From Bradyrhizobium sp. Tv2a-2 (lineage in GTDB: Bacteria > Pseudomonadota > Alphaproteobacteria > Rhizobiales > Xanthobacteraceae), in assembly GCF_000472425.1 (NCBI RefSeq), contig NZ_AXAI01000002.1, positions 125,265-189,264 on the forward strand: DNA of 64,000 nucleotides, given 5' to 3'. Shown here piece by piece: positions 47,359 to 56,664 of this stretch (within the stretch, counting starts at the first letter, position 1; each line of letters starts with the position of its first letter). The notes beneath the pieces were generated by a model that worked only from the letters and a program-made list of their open reading frames with translations, had not been told where the DNA came from and ran no database searches. A program made the translations under genes and the position numbers.

Positions 47359-49140
47359 TCACGGGCTTGCGAGCATAGATGCTGCGAACAACGCCGCCAG
47401 CGATAGGAGGCAGATGCATGCCGTGGGCCATTGACGAAGAACGTCATCGCATCTTCCGATGAGATCGCTCGGGGCAAGGGCTGCGCGACGGACCGGGTCG
47501 ATCGCCTCCAGAAATGCCTTCCAGCGCGATAGATGTTCGGGCGGAAGCTCCCAGCGGCCCAGCAAGATCGCAACCATTGCGCCTCCCAGGAGCGGGAGGA
47601 GCGCTTTGGAAAGTGCCGCAAAGCCAAGCTTGTCCGAACCGCCGCCGAGCGGAATCGGCAGATAGGCCTCCCACGGCAGAAAGCCGAGCAATAGCGAGCA
47701 CAGCGCCAGCGCAAGGGCTGCGACCTCTTGAATCCGCGGTGCGGCGCTGCCCGAGGTAGTTTGCCTGCCTGCAGGCACCATCGCATGTGCCAGCACCAGC
47801 ACAACATAGGCTCCCGTGAAAATTCCGCCTGCGTGAAGCACCACAGCCCACCACCATTGTCCTTGCTCGGCTGCCGCCTGAAGCAGCAGCTCCTTGGCGA
47901 GGTACGCACCGCCCGGCGGCAGGCCCATCAGTGCAAGACCGCTTAGCGCGAAAGCGAGTACGCTGATGGGCAGTATCCGCCCGACGCCGCCCAACCCCGA
48001 GATGCGATCCTGACCAAGCGTTGCATAGATCGACCCGGCCGCCATGAACATCGCAGCCTTTGCGGTGGCGTGGGAGACGGCTTGCAACAGGCCGCCCGCC
48101 AATGCGCCTCCACTCTCAAGCTTTCCGGAGCTACCGAACGCAAGCGGAAACATCAGGAACAGATACCCGATCTGGGCGAGCGTCGAATATGCGATCAGGA
48201 GTTTCAACCGTTGCTGGCGCAGGGCTACAACGCTGCCGAGCACGATCGCCGCCGCGCCAAGCACGGCGAGCAATTGCGTGGCAGCGAAACCGGGCAGGCC
48301 AGGCATGACGTTGAACCAGAGCCGGACGACTATGAAGAAGGATCCCTTCACGACCAGGCCGGATAGGATCGCGCTGGCCGCCGACGGTGCCCCCGCGTGA
48401 GCGGGCGGAAGCCAAAGGTGCAGCGGGAAAAGTGCCGTCTTGGCGAGAAGACCCGCTGTCATCAAGGCAGCTGCAGCCAGCGCGGCAGGCTGTGCGCTGA
48501 CGCGATGCGACAACAGCACGATGTCGAGTGTGCCATGCAGGCCATAGAGCAGCGCCGTGCCCAGCAGATAGAGCACGGAGCCGAGCAATGCAAAGAGCAG
48601 ATATTGCATCGCGGCCCACAGCGTGTCCGCACGGCCCTCAAGCGAGACCAACGGCACTGCGGCAAACGTCAGCAACTCGAGGGCGACATAAAGGGTAAAG
48701 AGATCTCCACCCAGGAAGATCGTATTGAGCGCCCCCCAGATCGCCAGTAGCAAGATCCAGAACGCAAATGACGCGCGGGTTTTGGTCGCGGTGGGGGGAA
48801 AATCAGCGGCGGCAAAAGCGGCGACCGCGCAGATCACGGCTGCAGTCGCCGCGAGCATCACCGCCGACAATCCGTCCGCGCGCAGCGCTATTCCCAACGG
48901 TGGCGACCAGGTGCCCAGCAGGTAGACGATGGGGCCCTTGCTCTGCGGCAGTGCGACGAGAATAGCCAGGGTAATGGCCGATCCAAGCAGGATAGCCACG
49001 TATGCGACGAGTCTGACGTATCGGTCGCCCAGAACGAATGCCACCAAAACGCCTGCGACCGGGACGACGATCGAGAGCACCAGCAGGGATCCCCCTGGTG
49101 AGGATGTCATCGCGTCCAGCGCCGGGGCAGGGGACAGCAT
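47359..49140 (-). CDS. mnhD: Mrp-type antiporter subunit D (MnhD/MbhH-like)
   Basis: 593 residues with about 14 or more hydrophobic helices, homologous to complex I ND2/ND4/ND5. Proton-channel residues are present: E155 (ALELLTFA), K234 (LLAKTALFPLHLWLPPAHA) and K265 (GLVVKGSFF). Starts at ATG 49140, overlapping the mnhC stop by one base (TGATG). It is the only large antiporter-like subunit in this operon, so it must carry the proton path alone. The C-terminal 60 residues form an extra hydrophilic part and a helix. Confidence 0.9.
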   Translation of the reverse strand: MLSPAPALDAMTSSPGGSLLVLSIVVPVAGVLVAFVLGDRYVRLVAYVAILLGSAITLAILVALPQSKGPIVYLLGTWSPPLGIALRADGLSAVMLAATAAVICAVAAFAAADFPPTATKTRASFAFWILLLAIWGALNTIFLGGDLFTLYVALELLTFAAVPLVSLEGRADTLWAAMQYLLFALLGSVLYLLGTALLYGLHGTLDIVLLSHRVSAQPAALAAAALMTAGLLAKTALFPLHLWLPPAHAGAPSAASAILSGLVVKGSFFIVVRLWFNVMPGLPGFAATQLLAVLGAAAIVLGSVVALRQQRLKLLIAYSTLAQIGYLFLMFPLAFGSSGKLESGGALAGGLLQAVSHATAKAAMFMAAGSIYATLGQDRISGLGGVGRILPISVLAFALSGLALMGLPPGGAYLAKELLLQAAAEQGQWWWAVVLHAGGIFTGAYVVLVLAHAMVPAGRQTTSGSAAPRIQEVAALALALCSLLLGFLPWEAYLPIPLGGGSDKLGFAALSKALLPLLGGAMVAILLGRWELPPEHLSRWKAFLEAIDPVRRAALAPSDLIGRCDDVLRQWPTACICLLSLAALFAASMLASP

Positions 49141-49481
49141 CAGCCACCGGGCGGATCGGAGGCGGCGCTCGGCTGCACGCCAGTCTTCAGTGTTGTGGAG
49201 CCGGTCGTCTGCGATAGCCGCAGCAGGAGCGCGATCGCCAGAGCCGTTGCGGAAAACGCGACCACGACGCCGGTAATCACCAAGGCCTGCGGCACAGGGT
49301 CATTGCCCATGCCCGCTGCCGCACCGCGTCGCCCGATGATACCGAACAGGAGGAATACACCGCTGCCCATCAAATTGAAGGCGATGATCTTCCGGAGCGG
49401 TTGCGGATTCGTGATCAGGCCGTAAAGGCCCAGTCCAACCATGGTAGCGGCACAAATTCCGAAGACCGTCACAGCGCTCAT
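49140..49481 (-). CDS. mnhC: Mrp-type antiporter subunit C (MnhC, NuoK-like)
   Basis: 113 residues, three helices, homologous to NuoK. Motifs: GLYGLITNPQPLRKIIAFNL and PQALVITGVVVAFSATALAI, the latter carrying the NuoK-type TGVVV turn. The C-terminus is a short hydrophilic tail. ATG 49481 shares a base with the stop of mnhB (TGATG), so translation is coupled; a GTG at 49484 is an alternative. Required for assembly in known Mrp complexes. Confidence 0.92.
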   Translation of the reverse strand: MSAVTVFGICAATMVGLGLYGLITNPQPLRKIIAFNLMGSGVFLLFGIIGRRGAAAGMGNDPVPQALVITGVVVAFSATALAIALLLRLSQTTGSTTLKTGVQPSAASDPPGG

Positions 49482-50422
49482 CACTTCACGCTCCGTTCCG
49501 GTGCGCCGGCGATCAGCAGGCCGAGGGTTACCGCGATCGTCAAGATCATCGCGACTTCAATGCCGAGTATCAGCGGCTTGGCCTGCGCCGGCGGATAAGC
49601 AAGGAATGCGGCACCAAGCCAGAGTCCCGCGAGGCCGACGACAAGAAATAGGCCGGGTCCCGCGACGAGAACCAGTCGCCACCTTCGACTGCTTACGGGT
49701 GGCGTGTCGGTCAACCCGGCCATGATGGTAAGCAGCCACATGGATGCGAGAATCGCGCCGCCCTGAAAGGCCCCGCCGGGGTGGTTGGCGCCGGTCCAGA
49801 GGATATAGATCCCGACGACGATACCGACGGGTGGCAGCAAGCGCGCCAGAAAAACCAGAACGCCATGTGGATCGGCCCGATGGCGCGGTCCCGGATGGCC
49901 GCCCCAGGCACCATCCGTTGCAAGCGACCAAACGCCGACGATGGCGAGCAAGAGCACGACTTTCTCAAGCATGGTGTCCATCGCGCGGAACGCCATGAGC
50001 ACGTTGGTGACGGGGTTGGTCATACCTGTGGCCCACGCATGCTCAACAACTGTCGGGGCAAGGGTCGGTGCTGGATCGGGCAGCAGCAGGACTGCGCCGG
50101 CCAGCGCCGCGCCGGTCAGCGCAGCCAATACCGCCGCGGCCACTTGCGTCGCCTTGCCCGGCGCTTCCGTCAACACCAGCTCGGTGTTCCGTAATCGTGC
50201 CGCGGCTCCCAACAGCAATACGCCGCCCAACCCTCCGCCGATCGCGGCCTCCGTCAGCGCAACGTCGACAGCGTCGAGGCGCACCCAGACCAGTGCCACC
50301 AGCAGTCCATAAGCAACGAAACCAACCGTCGCCGAATAGGTCTCGCGCACTGCCGTTGTCCATATGCCGAGGCCCAGCACTACCGCGGCGAGCACGATCT
50401 CGAAGGCGGTCGCGACGCTCAT
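49481..50422 (-). CDS. Fused MbhD/MbhE (DUF4040)-MnhB subunit of Mrp-type complex
   Basis: 313 residues. Residues 1-85 are MbhD-like (DUF4040: VAYGLLVALVWVRLDAVDVA, LTEAAIGGGLGGVLLLGAA), 90-165 MbhE-like (NPVTNVLMAFRAMDTMLEKV), and 190-305 MnhB (GIVVGIYILWTGANHPGGAF, QGGAILAS). In standard Mrp systems the first two parts are the C-terminus of MrpA; in membrane-bound hydrogenases they are separate MbhD and MbhE. Here they are fused to MnhB without the ND5-like MrpA body. The start overlaps the mnhG stop. Confidence 0.87.
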   Translation of the reverse strand: MSVATAFEIVLAAVVLGLGIWTTAVRETYSATVGFVAYGLLVALVWVRLDAVDVALTEAAIGGGLGGVLLLGAAARLRNTELVLTEAPGKATQVAAAVLAALTGAALAGAVLLLPDPAPTLAPTVVEHAWATGMTNPVTNVLMAFRAMDTMLEKVVLLLAIVGVWSLATDGAWGGHPGPRHRADPHGVLVFLARLLPPVGIVVGIYILWTGANHPGGAFQGGAILASMWLLTIMAGLTDTPPVSSRRWRLVLVAGPGLFLVVGLAGLWLGAAFLAYPPAQAKPLILGIEVAMILTIAVTLGLLIAGAPERSVK

Positions 50423-50712
50423 TTTGCTGTCTCGTCTTGTCGTGCATTGCGCGCGATCAGCTGCGAGACAGTCGCGCCCGCAAGCATTACGAGCAGCCAG
50501 ATGCTGACCAACTTCAACCCGTCGCGCAGGCTGCCTGCCTGCGGGAGCAACCCGACCACGATCAGACCCAAGCCGAGATTGTCCGCTTTAGTAAGCGCGT
50601 GCAGTCGGGTCAGCGTGTCGGGAAAGCGAAGCAGGCCGACGGTGCCTGCCAGGAAAAAGAACGCGCCTGCCGAGACCGCTGCAATCGTCATGATGTCGCG
50701 TACGAGGCTCAT
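50419..50712 (-). CDS. mnhG: Mrp-type antiporter subunit G (MnhG)
   Basis: 97 residues with three hydrophobic helices. MnhG signature: FFFLAGTVGLLRFPDTLTRL HALTK in the middle, then LGLGLIVVGL. It starts inside mnhF and ends inside the mnhB fusion, so the operon is coupled throughout. Structural subunit in known Mrp complexes; role in ion exchange is indirect. Confidence 0.92.
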   Translation of the reverse strand: MSLVRDIMTIAAVSAGAFFFLAGTVGLLRFPDTLTRLHALTKADNLGLGLIVVGLLPQAGSLRDGLKLVSIWLLVMLAGATVSQLIARNARQDETAK

Positions 50713-50999
50713 TCTTCCCCCGTTGGTTCGGTGCCATTGGCCTCGAGGCTGGAAAGCCCCTTCTTGACGAAGGCGATGGAGGCGAACGTGGCGAGAAGTG
50801 CCAAGGTCAGGGCGACATCGACTGCCGCGGGTACGCGGGCCACAGTGCCGAGCAAGAGCAGCACGGCAATACCTCCGGTCCCGATCAACTGTGCCGCCAT
50901 CATACGGTCGGTGTCTCCCGGACCACGCAGAATCGATACCAGCCCCAGCGCCAGCATCGCCAGGACGAAGCCTACAGCGGCTGTCAGGAAATCATTCAT
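50709..50999 (-). CDS. mnhF: Mrp-type antiporter subunit F (MnhF)
   Basis: 96 residues from ATG 50999 (MNDFLTAAVGFVLAMLALGL); the frame is open further but this start fits the family. Three helices and the SILRGPGDTDRMMAAQLIGT motif of MnhF. It overlaps the 3' end of mnhE by eight bases and mnhG by four. In some bacteria MrpF is linked to bile-acid or sodium handling; not testable here. Confidence 0.92.
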   Translation of the reverse strand: MNDFLTAAVGFVLAMLALGLVSILRGPGDTDRMMAAQLIGTGGIAVLLLLGTVARVPAAVDVALTLALLATFASIAFVKKGLSSLEANGTEPTGEE

Positions 51000-51507
51000 T
51001 GTAGAGCGCTCGTACCAATGCCGCTTCCTCGGCAGCGAGCTCAGCCAGTACCGGCTGTTCGATGTCGAGGCAGTGATAGAAAAGCTGCCCGTCCCGCTCT
51101 CCGGTTGGAACCGTGCCCGGCAGCAGGCTGGTGAGCGTCGTGAACACGTTGCGGCGCAGCCCTCGTGGAAGACGGGTTGGGTAGGCCACGAATCCCGGGC
51201 GCAGCGGTAGCCGGGGGTCGAGTGCGCGCCTCGCAACGTCCGCTCCGGCGACGATGGAGTGCACCAGGAAGAAGAATACCAGTTGGAGGATGGCACGAAG
51301 CGAGCGCCGCGAGGTGCTCGGCTCCAGCAGACGCAAGCTCGTCCACGTCGCCGCGACGACAGCTGCCGTTGCGGCAGGAATATCTCCGATGTCAGCGCCA
51401 GCTAGCACGAGCCAGAGGCAACTGAACCATGCCGCTCGCGAAGCAGCGCTTAGCCACCATCTTCCGGCCATGATGCCTGCGGTCACGTTTCGTCTTCCTG
51501 AACTCAT
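50992..51507 (-). CDS. mnhE: Mrp-type antiporter subunit E (MnhE)
   Basis: 171 residues if ATG 51507 is used (MSSGRRNVTAG); ATG 51471 (MAGRWWLSAASRAAW) would give 159, close to the family norm, and neither has a strong ribosome site. Two helices, then FVAYPTRLPRGLRRNVFTTL, TSLLPGT and FYHCLDIEQP, all typical of MnhE. First gene of the operon E-F-G-(D/E-B)-C-D, the same order as Mbh/Mrp modules. Confidence 0.87.
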   Translation of the reverse strand: MSSGRRNVTAGIMAGRWWLSAASRAAWFSCLWLVLAGADIGDIPAATAAVVAATWTSLRLLEPSTSRRSLRAILQLVFFFLVHSIVAGADVARRALDPRLPLRPGFVAYPTRLPRGLRRNVFTTLTSLLPGTVPTGERDGQLFYHCLDIEQPVLAELAAEEAALVRALYNE

Positions 51508-52100
51508 CCTGAAATTCTTCGATCGAATTGGAGTGTGCCGCCAGGCTTTGCGGTGCCTCGAAGAACCGGTCTTGCGCATTTGATGAAGACCGATTCCGGT
51601 GGCGGCGCCGCAGTCGGCCTCTGCAGCCGGGAATCAGTCTTCAAGTCGGCGCGCCGCTTCGCGTTGCGATACATTACCATCCAAGACGGCTCGGACACTG
51701 TCGGACTCAGGTTCGGCCGCGTTCGCGGCACCGGCCGAGACATCTGCCGCTCAAGCGATCTGCCACTTGGGCGGCGATCAAGCCGATTACCTTCTCTTCG
51801 TGCGCAGGTTCTCGGATTGGTGACGCCGATCATGAAGCGTCAGCTACGCGGTGGCATTGCCTCGTACAATGAATTGACCGGATGATCGCACCATGCGCTC
51901 CCGTCAGCGCGGGAGATATCGGGTGATTGCCTGAGCATGCATCGGGAATTACCCACCTCTTGATAACCGCAATCGCATCCCGCTGCACCGGGTGGATTTA
52001 CCGATATCTGCAGTTGGTCCTCTCGGCAAAAATACGGAAGGCGCAGCCGTCGGAAATACTGACTTCCGGCGAAATTGTCGCAACTGGAAGGGCTTCTGGG
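51508..52100. other. Gene-poor divergent control region
   Basis: About 590 bases between the antiporter operon (minus) and an RND operon (plus). A TACAAT box at 51866-51871 lacks a matching -35 box. Open frames on the plus strand up to 116 codons are Arg-rich and overlap; I reject them. No other element recognised. Confidence 0.5.
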
Positions 52101-53207
52101 ATGCGTGGCAGCCGAACAAGGCCTCGACAAGTCGTTTCCCTGGCGCTTGTAGCAACGGCTTGCTCACTGATGTTGGCGTCCTGCGGCCGGGAAGCGGAAA
52201 CGGAAGCTGCGCCTCCGCCACGCCCGGTTCGGACCACGACGGTGGAGAAGCGGGAGAGCTCGATTCCGCTGACCTTCACCGGGCGCATCGAGGCCGAGGA
52301 CGAGGTGACCGTGGCTTTCCGGATTTCGGGACGGCTGCTCGCGAACGATACCAAGATTGGTGATCGGGTTGAGGCTGGACAGCTGCTGGCACAACTGGAA
52401 TCGCAGAACGAGCTCAACACTTTGCGGCAGGCACAGGCGGCCCTTGGCGCTGCGCAAGGCCAGTTGACGCAAGCGCGTAATCATTACGAACGTCAAGAAA
52501 CGTTGTTGGCGCAGGGGTGGACCACGCGCGCCAATTTCGACGTGGCGACGCAGGCACAACAAACTGCCCAGTCGCAAGTCGAGGCGGCGGAGGCTCAACT
52601 GAACACGGCCCACGACCTCGTCAGTTTCACCGAACTCAGAGCCGACGCACCGGGCAAGATCACCGCAACAGGTCCATCTGCCGGCGAGGTTGTTCAGGCC
52701 GGGCAGATGATTGCCAGGATTGCGCGGCAAGGCGGCCGTGACGCGGTGTTCGATGTTTCCGCTCAGTTGGTCAGATCCGCCTCAATCAATCAGCAGGTCA
52801 TTGTCAGTCTGGCGGACGATCCGAAAGTGACCGCGCGAGGACGCATTCGTCAGATCGGGGCGCAAGCCGATCCCGTCACGCGAACGTTCGAAGTTAAGGT
52901 CGGCCTGACGGATCCCCCGGCAGCCATGCAGCTCGGCGCGACCGTGAACGGGCGGGTCGAAACCAGTTCGGGGCCAGTGATCGAAATACCGGCGACGGCA
53001 TTGACGCGGATGAATCAGCAACCGGCCGTATGGATCGTCGATCCGTCGACCAACATGGTTTCGGTACGCAATGTGGATGTCCTGCGGTTCGACCAGGCGC
53101 AGGTGACCATTTCGCAGGGCCTGGACGCGGGAGAGATTATCGTTACCGCGGGCGTTCAGGCACTTCATCCGGGTCAAAAAGTACGCCTGCTCGGGTCAGA
53201 GCCATGA
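52101..53207 (+). CDS. RND efflux periplasmic adaptor lipoprotein
   Basis: 368 residues from ATG 52101 (MRGSRTRPRQVVSLALVATA), with GGAAGGG upstream; the frame opens at 51927, but only this start gives a lipoprotein signal with lipobox LMLASC (C28). It has lipoyl halves around a coiled coil (FTGRIEAEDEVTVAFRISGR; QAQAALGAAQGQLTQARNHY), a beta-barrel and a membrane-proximal domain. Bridges the permease encoded next to it and an outer-membrane channel. Overlaps the permease by ATGA. Confidence 0.93.
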   Translation: MRGSRTRPRQVVSLALVATACSLMLASCGREAETEAAPPPRPVRTTTVEKRESSIPLTFTGRIEAEDEVTVAFRISGRLLANDTKIGDRVEAGQLLAQLESQNELNTLRQAQAALGAAQGQLTQARNHYERQETLLAQGWTTRANFDVATQAQQTAQSQVEAAEAQLNTAHDLVSFTELRADAPGKITATGPSAGEVVQAGQMIARIARQGGRDAVFDVSAQLVRSASINQQVIVSLADDPKVTARGRIRQIGAQADPVTRTFEVKVGLTDPPAAMQLGATVNGRVETSSGPVIEIPATALTRMNQQPAVWIVDPSTNMVSVRNVDVLRFDQAQVTISQGLDAGEIIVTAGVQALHPGQKVRLLGSEP

Positions 53208-56200
53208 GCAGAATTAACCTGTCCGATTGGGCAATGAAGCACCGCTCGTTGGTCGTCTATATGATGATCATCGCGGTGGTTGCCGGTGTACTGTCCTATT
53301 TCCGGTTGGGACGCAACGAGGATCCCGCCTTCATCATCAAGACCATGGTCGTCCAGGCCGCCTGGCCCGGCGCTTCGGTGGAAGAGACGATGAAGCAGGT
53401 CACGGAGCGCCTCGAACGTTCCCTGCAGGAAACACCTCATCTCGACTTCCTTCGAAGCTTCACGCGAGCCGGTGTCGCAACCATCTTTGTGAACCTGAAG
53501 GGCAGCGCCAACGCGAGGGAAGTCTCCGACACCTGGTACCATGTGCGGAAGACCGTCGGAGACATGCGTCATACGCTGCCCGCCGGCGTGATCGGACCCG
53601 GCTTTAATGACGAGTTCGGGGATACGTTCGGCATTATCTATGGCTTTACAAGCGATGGCTTTGGTCAGCGTGAGCTGCGCGATCGGGTCGAAGACATTCG
53701 CTCGAAGCTGCTTCTCGTGCCCGATGTGTCAAAGATCGAGCTTTTGGGCGCACAGGATGAGGTGATCTTCGTCGAATTCTCGACCAGGGAGCTGGCGACG
53801 CTCGGCGTTGATCGATCCGCTCTCATCGCTGCGCTGCAGTCCCAAAATATCGTCCGGCCGGCGGGAGTGATACAGACCAGCTCGGAAAGCATTTCGCTTC
53901 GCGTGTCGGGGAGCTTCCAGTCCGAGCAGGACATAGCAAACATCAATTTTACCGCCGGCGGACGCATGCTTCGACTGAGCGATATCGCGCGCGTCCGGCG
54001 CGGTTATGCCGACCCTCCCCAGCCGATGTTTCGAGTCAACGGCAAACCGGCAATAGGGCTTGCAATCGCCATGCGGGATGGCGGCGACATTCTGGCGCTC
54101 GGTGCCAATATCAGACGGGCGATGGCGCAAATCACCGCGGATCTCCCCATCGGAATCGAACCCAGCCTGGTCGCGGACCAGCCAGTTGTGGTCGATCAGG
54201 CTATCCGCGAGTTTATGGTCTCGCTCATACAGGCGATCGCCATAATCATGGCAGTGAGCTTCGTCAGCCTCGGCGTGCGGCCCGGCCTGATCATCGCGCT
54301 CGCGATACCGTTCACGCTGGCGATTGTCTTTCCGATCATGGGGCTCGTCCACATCGATATGCAGCGAATATCGCTTGGCGCGCTTATCATCGCACTTGCG
54401 TTGCTGGTTGACGACGCGATGACGACGACCGACGCCACGCTCACGCGGCTGGCGGAGGGGGCCAGCAAGATCGAGGCCGCAACGTTTGCATACCAGACTC
54501 ATGCCACGGCGATGCTCGCAGGCACGCTGGTGACGATCGCAGGTTTCATACCGGTGGGCTTTGCGGCGAGCTCGGCCGGCGAATATACGTTTTCGCTCTT
54601 CGCCGTGGTGACAATCGCATTGCTGGTTTCCTGGTTCGTCGCCGTTGTTTTCACGCCATTGCTGGGAGCAGTCATTCTCGTTCCGCCCAGGAGGGAGAGC
54701 GCGGCAGCGCCGGGAAGAATCTTCCGTATGTATCGGAGCTTCCTGACCTCCGCCATGCGCGCGAAATGGCTGACGATCGCAGTCTCGCTGGCGCTGTTCG
54801 TTGCTTCCTTTCTCGGGCTGTCATTGATCCCGCGGCAGTTCTTTCCATCGTCGGATCGTCCGGAGTTGCTCGTGGACATCAGCCTTCCGCAGAATGCTTC
54901 GATCTACGCGAGCGAGGCAGCGGCGAAGCGCCTTGACGCGGCGCTCTCGGCCGATGCCGATGTGGCGCGGTGGAGCACCTACGTTGGACGCGGCGCCATT
55001 CGCTTCTATTTGCCCCTCAATGTTCAGCTCCCGAACGATTTCTTCACACAGGCCGTCGTTGTCGCGAAGGATGTCGCCGCACGCGAGCGCCTGCATTTGA
55101 AGCTCGACAAGCTGCTGGCGCAGGAATTCCCAAAAGCCATTGCGTTCGTTTCTCCGCTTGAACTTGGACCGCCGGTCGGATGGCCGGTGCAGTATCGCGT
55201 CAGCGGACCAGACGTGGAACGGGTACGTGAGATTGCGCTGAAGGTCGGACAGATCGTCGCCAGCAATCCGGACGCGAAGCAGGTGAATTTCGATTGGATG
55301 GAGCCCGATCGCCAGGTACGCATTCGCGTTGATCAAAACGAGGCGCGGCTTCTCGGTCTCAGTTCACAGGCGATCGCGACCGTCCTGAACGCCGTCATAT
55401 CCGGTACGCCCATCACCCAGGTTCGTGACGATATCTATCTGGTCAATGTGGTGGCGCGCGCAACCGACGAGCAGCGAGTCTCGCTTGATAGTCTCCGCAC
55501 TCTGCAGGTGCCACTGCCCGGTGGACAGACCGTTCCTCTGAGCCAGTTTGCCTCTTTTGAATACGATCAGGAGTTTCCGCTGATCTGGAGGCGTGATCGC
55601 ATTCCTACCCTCACGGTCCAGGCGGCGATCGTCGGTGACAAATTGCCGGAGAGCGTGGTTGATTCGCTGTCGCCGGCGATCGAGAAACTCAGAAAGAGCC
55701 TGCCTCCCTCATACGGAGTGGTCGTCGGCGGCACGGTGGAAGAAAGCCGGAAATCGCAGGCCTCTGTGCTGGCTGTGGTGCCCGTGATGTTGTTGGTCAT
55801 GTTCACGGTCCTCATGGTGCAGCTGCAAAGCTTTTCGAAGCTTTTCATGGTCCTGAGCGTGGCGCCGCTCGGTCTGATCGGTGTTGTCGCAGCATTGCTG
55901 CTTTCCGGCAGGCCCCTGGGCTTTGTCGCCATTCTCGGCGTGCTCGCGCTTCTCGGCATGATCAGCAAGAACGCGGTCATTCTGATCGGCCAGATCGATG
56001 CCGAACGGGCCTTGGGCAAGTCTCCCTGGGAGGCTGCGGTGGATGCCAGCAGCTCCCGCTTTCGACCCATCATGCTAACGGCCGTTTCGACCGTCCTTGG
56101 GATGATTCCGATTGCACCAACCGTGTTCTGGGGACCGATGGCATTCGCGATCATGGGCGGCTTGCTGGTTGCGACGGTCCTTACGCTTGTCTTCCTGCCG

Positions 56201-56266
56201 ACGCTTTACGTGACCTGGTTCGGCGAAAAAGGACTAGCCGCCCCTTCCGCGCAGCAGACGCCTTAA
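53204..56266 (+). CDS. RND efflux transporter permease (second system)
   Basis: 1020 residues from ATG 53204. Proton-relay D403/D404 in LIIALALLVDDAMTTTDA and the relay Lys in LLGMISKNAVILIGQID. Two halves, each with a large periplasmic loop. Divergent from the system at 38155 in sequence, so a separate subfamily. It forms a pump with the lipoprotein adaptor upstream; no outer-membrane component follows. A NarL-type regulator begins 398 bases downstream. Confidence 0.95.
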   Translation: MSRINLSDWAMKHRSLVVYMMIIAVVAGVLSYFRLGRNEDPAFIIKTMVVQAAWPGASVEETMKQVTERLERSLQETPHLDFLRSFTRAGVATIFVNLKGSANAREVSDTWYHVRKTVGDMRHTLPAGVIGPGFNDEFGDTFGIIYGFTSDGFGQRELRDRVEDIRSKLLLVPDVSKIELLGAQDEVIFVEFSTRELATLGVDRSALIAALQSQNIVRPAGVIQTSSESISLRVSGSFQSEQDIANINFTAGGRMLRLSDIARVRRGYADPPQPMFRVNGKPAIGLAIAMRDGGDILALGANIRRAMAQITADLPIGIEPSLVADQPVVVDQAIREFMVSLIQAIAIIMAVSFVSLGVRPGLIIALAIPFTLAIVFPIMGLVHIDMQRISLGALIIALALLVDDAMTTTDATLTRLAEGASKIEAATFAYQTHATAMLAGTLVTIAGFIPVGFAASSAGEYTFSLFAVVTIALLVSWFVAVVFTPLLGAVILVPPRRESAAAPGRIFRMYRSFLTSAMRAKWLTIAVSLALFVASFLGLSLIPRQFFPSSDRPELLVDISLPQNASIYASEAAAKRLDAALSADADVARWSTYVGRGAIRFYLPLNVQLPNDFFTQAVVVAKDVAARERLHLKLDKLLAQEFPKAIAFVSPLELGPPVGWPVQYRVSGPDVERVREIALKVGQIVASNPDAKQVNFDWMEPDRQVRIRVDQNEARLLGLSSQAIATVLNAVISGTPITQVRDDIYLVNVVARATDEQRVSLDSLRTLQVPLPGGQTVPLSQFASFEYDQEFPLIWRRDRIPTLTVQAAIVGDKLPESVVDSLSPAIEKLRKSLPPSYGVVVGGTVEESRKSQASVLAVVPVMLLVMFTVLMVQLQSFSKLFMVLSVAPLGLIGVVAALLLSGRPLGFVAILGVLALLGMISKNAVILIGQIDAERALGKSPWEAAVDASSSRFRPIMLTAVSTVLGMIPIAPTVFWGPMAFAIMGGLLVATVLTLVFLPTLYVTWFGEKGLAAPSAQQTP

Positions 56267-56664
56267 CAGGGCGAGGCCAGATCGACTCGAAGAATCCTGA
56301 CCCGACACTGGGTGTAGTCACCGCCGCCGCTCGAACCAAGGATAAGCTGAACATCTTTGGGAGCGAAAACGAGAACAAGGTGCCCGCGGCAGCGCTTTGG
56401 CTGACCAACATCATGGTCCAACTCTTTGTCAGCCGGTTTCGTTGAAAACGTGCGGCGTGGATGGAGGTGTTGAAGCACAATATCGCGAGATTTGGTCGTT
56501 CCAGCCATGCCTGACCGAGGGCACGATCGCGTATATTCAGTAAATTCGCCTGCAAATCTGGGGGTTTTGTGGGATAACCCTTCGAATGACGATCAGTATC
56601 CTGAGGTAAATTTGCTGCCGTTGATCGCCAGACAGGTGCCGCGCCGTAACACAGGAACGACGCA
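56267..56664. other. Intergenic region with a possible thioredoxin-like (DipZ-type) remnant
   Basis: About 400 bases after the RND permease. On the minus strand, 56296-56391 translate to HLVLVFAPKDVQLILGSSGG, then GDYTQCRVRI, which recalls the C-terminal beta-domain of DipZ-type redoxins (KDVxLVLG). The rest of the frame (to 56508) is not family-like, so this is at best a decayed fragment. Nothing else is recognised except a promoter region for the regulator at 56665. Confidence 0.35.
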
